Shown in pieces: positions 57,786 to 64,000 of a DNA stretch of 64,000 nt (within the stretch, counting starts at the first letter, position 1; each line of letters begins with the position of its first letter). The position numbers and the translations under genes were made by a program. The stretch is from Riptortus pedestris. Taxonomy: Eukaryota; Arthropoda; Insecta; Hemiptera; Alydidae. Where the stretch lies: positions 93,965,001 to 94,029,000 of the forward strand of contig CM032231.1 in NCBI GenBank assembly GCA_019009955.1, given 5' to 3'. The notes beneath the pieces were generated by a model that worked only from the letters and a program-made list of their open reading frames with translations, had not been told where the DNA came from and did no database searches.

Positions 57786-57873
57786 TTTTCAACGGACCTC
57801 ATTGAAGACATTTTTCGGAAATCGCGTCATGGGTATGTTCTCAATAGCTGATTTCCCTAAAGGTAGATCTGCT
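57258..57873 (-). mobile_element. HINE in direct tandem with the preceding copy
   Basis: Its R end (GTCAGTCACGTAGGG, GCTGCG, AAGCAGATTCCCCACG) starts right after the five-base A run that ends the previous element. It contains monomer 1, (TA)n 57719-57781, a shortened L block and GATTTCCCTAAAGG, GATCTGCTAAT. Confidence 0.85.
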
Positions 57874-58139
57874 AATAGAACGCCAAAGGTTGTGCTAACA
57901 TTAAATTTATTTATTTGAACACCATAATCTTCAAGGCATTTCGACCTATGCTATTTATTTTAATAGTACATTTGAGTCACGATTTCTTGTAAAATACTAA
58001 TATTTCTTGGATTTTCAAAAAAAAGCCTGCTGTTGTTAAAAGTGAAAATATAATTTTTTTCTTTTTCGTTTAAAGTACCATTTACTAACATTTGCTTCTG
58101 AGTTCCTCATATTAACGATGTGTTATCAAGTATTGAACA

Positions 58140-58610
58140 TGAATACTCATTTGCTCCAGAAATGAGCTTTCAATAAAGTGGTTCATGATGTATCAGCTTA
58201 TGAAATGAGTTTTACTGAAGGCTCTAAAAAAAATAATCCTACAATCTCGGTTAATATTCATGTATGTGAAAATATCTATATAACAACATTGACAGGAATT
58301 AAATTTTCAATAAGATAAATTTTATATAACATTTCGATCTGACATATAATGGAGATTTTTCGTATTTCCAAAATTTCCCCTCTCCAGCCGATAACGAACT
58401 TGACCTTTAGTTATACATAAAATGCTTATATATCGAGTTTGGTATTGATTGAATAATAATTTCGCCGGCTAGAGCAGATATATTTGTATATATAGTTTTG
58501 AACGGACCTTATTTTCGTCATCTCCTGGTTAGGATCGACGGACATTTGAAGAGATTTGAGTAAGTACAACCTCAAAAGCTGGTTTCCCTTAGCATAGGGA
58601 GATCTGCTAG
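58140..58610 (-). mobile_element. HINE lacking its R end
   Basis: GAGCTTTCAATAAAGTGGTT, ATCTCGGTTAATATTCATG, TAACGAACTTGACCTTTAG, vestigial TATATTTGTATATATAG, GTTTTGAACGGACC, L end AAAGCTGGTTTCCCTTAG to GATCTGCTAG. Confidence 0.75.
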
Positions 58611-59819
58611 AAACGTGAACACTCTAGCCTTCAGACGAAGTTGTTCTGCTGTGCATATGTGATAGATACTCTAGAGATGCTAATAAATGATCGATGGTTT
58701 TGCAGCATGCTCAAGTTTCGCATTGTGCATTAGTCATGAGCGGGTGATCGGCCACTGTACTTAGCAACAAGGAGTGCCTGGGGCGAATCTAAAGTAGCAA
58801 ATACTTCAGCAGAATTACAACAAGGAGAACCAGTTCTCGGAGCGTATTTAGTTTCCACACTTATAATTATTATAATTTGATTCATATTTAACTAGGAAGT
58901 GTCTTATTCAACAACAATTTAATTATGCAGATAGGCGGAATGAAGTATTTATGAGGAGATTGCGGAACGAGGCACGATAATCGAGGAGGAACCTAAAAAA
59001 AATGTGTTATAAAGAATATAAAACCCTTAAGAAAATGGATTTTCGATCACTCCTTCCAAAAAAAAAAAAAAAAAAAAAAATACATTAGCCCGCAAATCAC
59101 CATAAAAGGTGAATATCGGAAGATTAATAAAGTAATTAATGCTAATGAATTACCATGATACTTCCAGAACCTGTTTCGAGGTTCCTTAATTGTCAAAATA
59201 AAAAAAGACCCGTTTAGCTGTGCCTCACTCCAACTTGGATGTAACTTGAATACTCTAAAAAATAGATAAAAAGAAAACGAAGAGCGGCAAACTTGTTAAC
59301 CTGCGCCCTTCACAAATATATTATTGTATTTAGCAATTACAATATTTAGAACTTCCTACTAAAAACATGTTACACTTTTAGATTTGAAAATTGTCCCAAA
59401 TGAAGATTTAAGAGGCGTTAAAAAAATAATTCTAATCTTCTCCATTCCTTAGTATTTTATTAAAATAAGCAGTACAACATAATTTTCTGTTGATTTTATA
59501 AAAGAGAAAGAATTCCTACACACATTTTCACAAGGAATTTTCATTCATTGAGTTTCTGCTTCTCTTTAAACTCTTCTTGCTCTCACCCAAGCGACGGTGG
59601 TTGACAAATATAGGTGTACACATTTCAAAACTAAGCTTGTAGAACCCAATTTCAAGAATTACCGGCATTACGGTCGAATGTAACATGGGCGTTAATGGCC
59701 ACGGTCTCACACACATACGAATTTGAACAAATAGTTTATCGGCTTTAGTATATCTATTTACTAAATATATACCTCCGGTAATAGAATATTTAATAAAATT
59801 AATTAATTCAACTGAAAAA
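58611..59819. other. Unique stretch with a poly-A tract
   Basis: An A-run lies at about 59058-59080. A 62-codon minus frame at 59528-59716 has no recognisable domain. Nothing supported. Confidence 0.4.
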
Positions 59820-59836
59820 TGTAGCGACTGCTTATA

Positions 59837-60500
59837 TTATACTATGTACATTATAATGTAACGTATATGGTTGTCTGTCCTTGTCTTTAATTGTCTATGT
59901 GCCAGGTATGTGTGGCCGATCCTGAGTCTGGCAAGAACTACTTCCTCCCGTCTAGTACTCCTATGGCTCGATGGCCACTCCTTAATAGTACTTTTGATAC
60001 TGCGGAGGTGGTTGTTTACTTTCATCTATTCTGATTGTCATTTGTCCAGGATCCGGTGTCGTATATATCTCACTATGTCTTCGTGTAGTAAGTTTGTTTG
60101 TGAGTATTGAGTTTCTTGAGTAATTGTGGTCTGCTGTGGTACTAAGTCCAAGGACCTCGTGTCCTAGCAGCGAATATAGGGTAATTGTAATTTGGTGTGT
60201 TTGTTGTTTATAAATTACTTCTTTTATTTTTAGTGCTATTGGGTGAGTGGTGTAAGTGTCTCGGAGAGTTGGTGAATCGAAAGAAATTAGTGTGTGTTTG
60301 GGCTGTGATGATGTAGGTGTCATGTTTTAAAGTGCCAACCAAACTGCGTGGAGCTCAGCTCCAAGTATGCTGTAGAGGAATGGTAACATTGAAGTTGAAA
60401 TTAAATAAACTATCAGTTGAGAGCATGCACATCAACTTGAATGCCCTCCTAGGTATCTATTCCTTGAAAACTATCTCTGCCTTATACTTAGGGAATGGGA
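59837..60500 (-). pseudogene. LINE ORF2 remnant: RNase H domain and C-terminal region
   Basis: Read on the minus strand, successive frames give an AELHAVWLAL block, HTLISFDSPTLRD, HPIALKIKEVIYK, ITLYSLLGHEVLG (equivalent of the W-x-P-G-H-x-G-x-x-G-N-E motif of LINE RNase H), then DIVRYIRHRILDK, NNHLRSIKSTIKEWPSSHRS and RREEVVLARLRIGHTYLAH. The last motif is characteristic of I/Jockey-type non-LTR elements that carry RNase H. At least two frame changes occur, plus stops, two of which fall where family members have Trp (in the W-Q-x-E-W motif). The reverse transcriptase and endonuclease parts are absent. It is a dead, 5'-truncated copy. Confidence 0.75.
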
Positions 60501-60505
60501 TATAA

Positions 60506-61086
60506 ATCAGGGATATCTTCCGCTATCACTTGTTGTGGTCATTGGCACAGCGTTATCTTTGCGAGTCCCCTTTCTTTCTCCTAAGGATTGGCGCACTCCC
60601 TATCTACTGGCTAGATCTGATTGATAGACATTTGGCCTGACGTTTGATAAGTTGGGAAATTGCTAGAGTAATTTTAGCCGAAGAAAGTGAACAGCTGGGC
60701 GCAGTTTAGAGCTAACAATCTCTTTGCCTGCGCCCTGACCTCTTTACTCATGCGAAGCTATAACCCGTAAGAGATTTGTTACTGCTTTATATGGTAAAGA
60801 TTTGACTACATGCCAACCTTGGCACATTCCTAGATACGAGCAGTGGAATTAATTTCGCAAGTCAAGGTCGGGCAGGCTGCTGCAACAAGACACTGGAGGG
60901 TGCGGCGTGTGTTTGAAAGTGACACTGATTGGCGTTTCAATTGAAGTTGAGGAGATATCAATGAAATTGATGCTTCGTTTGATGAATTGAATAGGTGTCC
61001 TAATAATGAAAATGATTGACGGCATGTCCATAATCTTCTCATCTGGAATCTTCAGGAGGTGCTGCTATTTGGAGAGACGTTTTTTC
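60506..61086. other. Unique stretch, possibly continuing beyond the hAT element
   Basis: Overlapping minus frames (60830-61042 and 60849-61031) have no recognisable domain. The sequence interrupted by the hAT element resumes at 61433. Confidence 0.4.
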
Positions 61087-61094
61087 TTCTAGAC

Positions 61095-61424
61095 CAGTGG
61101 TTGGCAAAGTGCGGTTCCAGAGCCATTCTTTTACAAGAATGGACATTATCAAGAGTAAACTGAGAAGTCGTCTTATTGATGAGAACTTGGAATCATGCCT
61201 AAAATGAAAAACAACAACATACAAACCTGACTTACTCAAACTTTCCAAGGAGATGCAAGCACATTAATAAATATTTATTCAGTATGAAATTTAGTTTTAT
61301 TTAGTGTATTACTTATTTAGTGTAATAAAAGTTTACTAAACAAGTAGATTTGGCTCCCAATTTTCTTGTAATTGTTGTAATGTTCATATTTGGCTCTTTT
61401 TGCTAAAAAGTTTGCCGACCACTG
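61095..61424. mobile_element. Non-autonomous hAT element (330 bp)
   Basis: Terminal inverted repeats begin CAGTGGTTGGCAAAGTGCGG on the left and, complemented, CAGTGGTCGGCAAACTTTTT on the right. Perfect 8-bp target duplications TTCTAGAC flank it (61087-61094 and 61425-61432), the diagnostic size for hAT transposons. No transposase is encoded. The CAGTGGTCGGCAAACT start is reminiscent of the Charlie/OposCharlie group, known for horizontal transfer among animals; that is a resemblance of the ends only. Confidence 0.85.
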
Positions 61425-61432
61425 TTCTAGAC

Positions 61433-62340
61433 CATTCTTAGTAGGTCTAGAAGGAGGAACAGCGCATATCCTTGAAATACTGGACCTATGTCACTCCTCT
61501 TCTCAACCATTCCTGGTAGTTTATATCATAGATTCTGCAATTTCTCATGCTTTGGCAGTGCAAGTCCTTCTCCGAGACCACAAACACACTGCCATCTCTT
61601 TCTTTACCTCGTTCTGGTGTACTGAAGTGGTCTTGGACTTCTTTCAAAATATCTGCAACGGTGTGCCCTTACTGATAGAACCGACAAGAGGTTAGTGATT
61701 GAATCGATCAATCAGAATCGGTCTTATGGTTTCTATCGACGAGTTTAGAGACAGACCTGTTGATTTGCAAACAAATATTGATAAGCTCTGCCCATTCCCC
61801 AATTCAACGATACTAATACATTATCTCTTAAAGGGAAGGTCCGGTGCGCCCCAGTGACATGAAGCCAAAGGCAACCAATTAACCACTATCACTTAAGACT
61901 GGTGGCTCCAGAACGGAAGTTCAACTTAGATATAAATGTCTTAAATGAAAGATAAAAGAGTCTCAGTATGTTAGTGACGTTAATGCAATTTAAAAAAAAA
62001 AAACTGGCCAAATGTATAATAATTACAATTTTGTTTATAGTACCTAACACCTCGACAATCTTAGCAATTACAGTAGTTTATTGTCTTTTATCTAGTTTAG
62101 TAGTAGTAGTAAATTGTGTTTTAAGTTTTAATGGTTACTATTTTGGGTACTTCTGAGTTGCAAAATTTCTCTCTTGCGAAGTACTCTTGGAGATAGAAAA
62201 CGCTTAAAATGATTTAATTCGAGAATATGAACTGCAGTCATTCATACTGTAATATAGTATGACATAATAAAACAAAAATACCATGTTGTTGCTAAAATAT
62301 ATTGTTTGGCCTAATTTTTAAGAAGAGGAATGTGAGTAAT
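61433..62340. other. Unique stretch
   Basis: A plus frame through 61695 runs from inside the hAT element, so it is not a native gene; beyond 61433 (for example TAHILEILDLCHSSSQPF) no domain is recognised. A 62-codon AT-rich frame at 61968-62156 is hydrophobic but unsupported. Confidence 0.35.
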
Positions 62341-62343
62341 TTC

Positions 62344-62375
62344 TGTCTGTCTGTCTCTCCCTCTCCCTCTCCCTC

Positions 62376-62429
<54 letters not shown>
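62344..62429. repeat. (CT)n / (CTCTCC)n microsatellite
   Basis: Begins as CTGT repeats, passes into CTCTCC units, then pure CT. The only long polypurine/polypyrimidine tract in the window. Confidence 0.9.
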
Positions 62430-62465
62430 CTTGTCATAATACAAATAATACAATTCTTAGTACCA

Positions 62466-62500
62466 CACTGGCTAGAAGGCGGTAACCTGTAGGATAAGCC
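62466..62500 (+). mobile_element. SINE body fragment
   Basis: CTGGCTAGAAGGCGGTAACC, TGTAGGATAAGCC corresponds to the 3' body of the SINE. Confidence 0.5.
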
Positions 62501-62574
62501 TTTACCAATGGTGGTAGAAGTATTTAAGGGACGATAGTTAATAGTTTAAATTTAGTGTAACATTAGTGTTAAGT

Positions 62575-62665
62575 TTATGCAACTAATCAGGACGGGTTAG
62601 CAATAGGTTGTCGCCATTTTTGGGCAAGGTGGGACTAGAGGTTTTATTACTGAATAAATTCTCTT
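62575..62665 (-). mobile_element. SINE body fragment
   Basis: TATGCAACTAATCAGGACGG, GTTAGCAATAGGTTGTCG, AAGGTGGGACTAGAGG, TTATTACTGAATAAATTCTC: the 3' two thirds in minus orientation, with the tRNA head too diverged to recognise. Confidence 0.65.
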
Positions 62666-62700
62666 CTTTAACTTCACTATAATCGAGTCCACGAGACGAA

Positions 62701-63136
62701 ATTATGGTTTGTAACTAGAAATCTAATATATTATTCTGAGACCACCTAGCCCTTGGTCTTCTCACTTCCTGAGTGACTTAACGCGTGGAAAGGAGTTGGC
62801 AAAACTCCATAAGAGATTTATGACTTGGACCTTCGCCTGTTGCGGGCATTCATTGTAACTATTGGTAATTCAGCCATTTGAATGTCTATATAGGCCCTGG
62901 ACTGGCAGCGCGAGCCATCTTCACCTATCGGCATCCTCTCTCTCAACTCATTATAGATTCCAGTGGTGACTTCTTCTATGAGTCACATGGCTTTGGTAGT
63001 TGAGGCTCGGACACTCAGGACATCTATAACCTCCGTGGATTTATCCCATGACTTCATTCCAACTCCTACCGTCGTATTGAATAGTGGCTGTCACGATGTC
63101 AAAGAGATTGAAAAATAACTTTGCTGGTTCGTCTTT
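62701..63136. other. Unique non-coding stretch
   Basis: Nothing supported. Confidence 0.5.
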
Positions 63137-63698
63137 TTTAAAGCACATTTCCCTTAAGGGTTGTTAACGCTCTAGCGGTCGTAACTTTTGTTTCGTCGGT
63201 ACGAAACTCGATATTTAGTCGTTTTATGCAAATAGAAAGATCAAATTCGTTAATGGCTGAAATCGCACAAGTGGGAGGAGTGGTTAAGAGGGGTAAATTT
63301 TGGGAAATTCGAAATATGTCGAAAATACATGTCAGATCGAAAACTTGTATAGACGCATTCTTATTGAAAATTAAATTTACTATAAACATTACTATATAGA
63401 ATTATTCTCTATCTTGAATATTAACCGAGATATTTGCATTTTTATTAAGTGTGTGGGGATAACGGGCTAGATGAGATCGGCCATTGTCGGTTTATGTAGA
63501 TTGCCGAAAGTTAATTCGGCTCTCGTGAAATTGGTTTAGAGACTCCTGTTAGGTTTTACTTTGTGAGATATGTGCAAATACGTTCTGTTGATCCCCCCCC
63601 CCCCCACCTTCAATATTTCTTGGACTCAGATTCAGTATTAATTACAGTACTAGATGTAGTAAATAGCTTGATATAAAGTTAATATGTCATATTCAGAA

Positions 63699-63765
<67 letters not shown>

Positions 63766-64000
63766 TAATTGTTTTTCTTTCCAGTAAAGAATATGTCTAT
63801 CTATCTGTTCAGCTCTGAGTGGTTGGCAGACACTTTTGTTTACAATTCAGAAGCCGTTTCCGTTCGAAGCTTATTAAAACTAACTGAAATATTTCTCAGT
63901 ACCGTTCGTATTTACTCACGGTAGTGTTAAGTGTTACCAGTATGCAGATTTCCTATTGTAAAACTCCACGTGGGAAATCTGCTTAGTTTAAGCAGCCCCT
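63137..64000 (+). mobile_element. HINE, GC-cassette subtype, cut by the window edge
   Basis: L end AAGCACATTTCCCTTAAGGG is joined directly to monomer 1 (TTAACGCTCTAGCGGTCG), so the L block and usual microsatellite are deleted. Then a GC cassette (about 63450-63545), C-run at 63593, variant region with (TA)n at 63703-63761, and GGGAAATCTGCTTAG up to the window end inside the R hairpin. The (TA)n lies in the variant region, not at its normal position. Confidence 0.85.

Noticed and set aside
61390..61695. 101-codon plus-strand frame
   Set aside because: It starts inside the hAT element's terminal repeat and crosses its target duplication, so it is a chance frame.

Overview
This is repeat-rich, AT-rich, gene-poor nuclear DNA of a eukaryote, most likely an invertebrate and plausibly an arthropod. 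The reasons are long (TA)n and (CA)n tracts, dense short interspersed elements, decayed LINE fragments, a tRNA-derived SINE family, a hAT element, and one spliceable exon with large flanking non-coding DNA. There are no operons, ribosome binding sites, rRNA genes or credible tRNA genes. The species cannot be named from sequence alone. Apart from the exon and three weak candidates listed with low confidence, I see no host coding sequence.

The dominant content is one interspersed family, called HINE here. By my tally it is about 45 segments totalling roughly 25 kb of the 64 kb. The inferred element (+ sense) begins at an L end, AGCAGATTTCCC, inside a near-perfect palindrome, runs through a block ending in a (TA)n or (CA)n microsatellite, and continues through one or two related monomers rich in C/G runs. 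It finishes with an R end: GGGAAATCTGCT, a 15-nt hairpin ACGCAG-GGG-CTGCGT (or complement), then GACGGAC and a T-run. Subterminal inverted repeats, a microsatellite core, one terminal hairpin and T-run insertion are the hallmarks of Helentron-associated non-autonomous rolling-circle elements (HINE/DINE-1 type). Nested and tandem copies at 49.7-50.9 kb and 55.8-57.9 kb fix the element ends.

Other mobile DNA: a tRNA-derived SINE family (full copy at 54.2-54.4 kb and about nine partial copies); a SINE-LINE chimera with a 15-bp target duplication (53.9-54.4 kb); a LINE RNase H/C-terminal pseudogene (59.8-60.5 kb); a 330-bp hAT element with a perfect 8-bp duplication (61.1-61.4 kb); a foldback, Penelope-like insertion with an 11-bp duplication (38.0-38.3 kb) and two related fragments; a palindromic MITE (51.8-52.0 kb); and a two-copy 0.45-kb repeat (29.8 and 36.6 kb).

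Host features: a 227-bp internal exon on the minus strand (14091-14317) with consensus splice sites encodes an acidic then Gly/Lys-rich segment of an unrecognised protein. A 35-codon signal-peptide-like ORF at 44535 and two clusters of CAGGT/ACCTG motifs (13.7 and 27.5 kb) are possible functional elements. The window probably lies within introns or flanks of one or more long genes.
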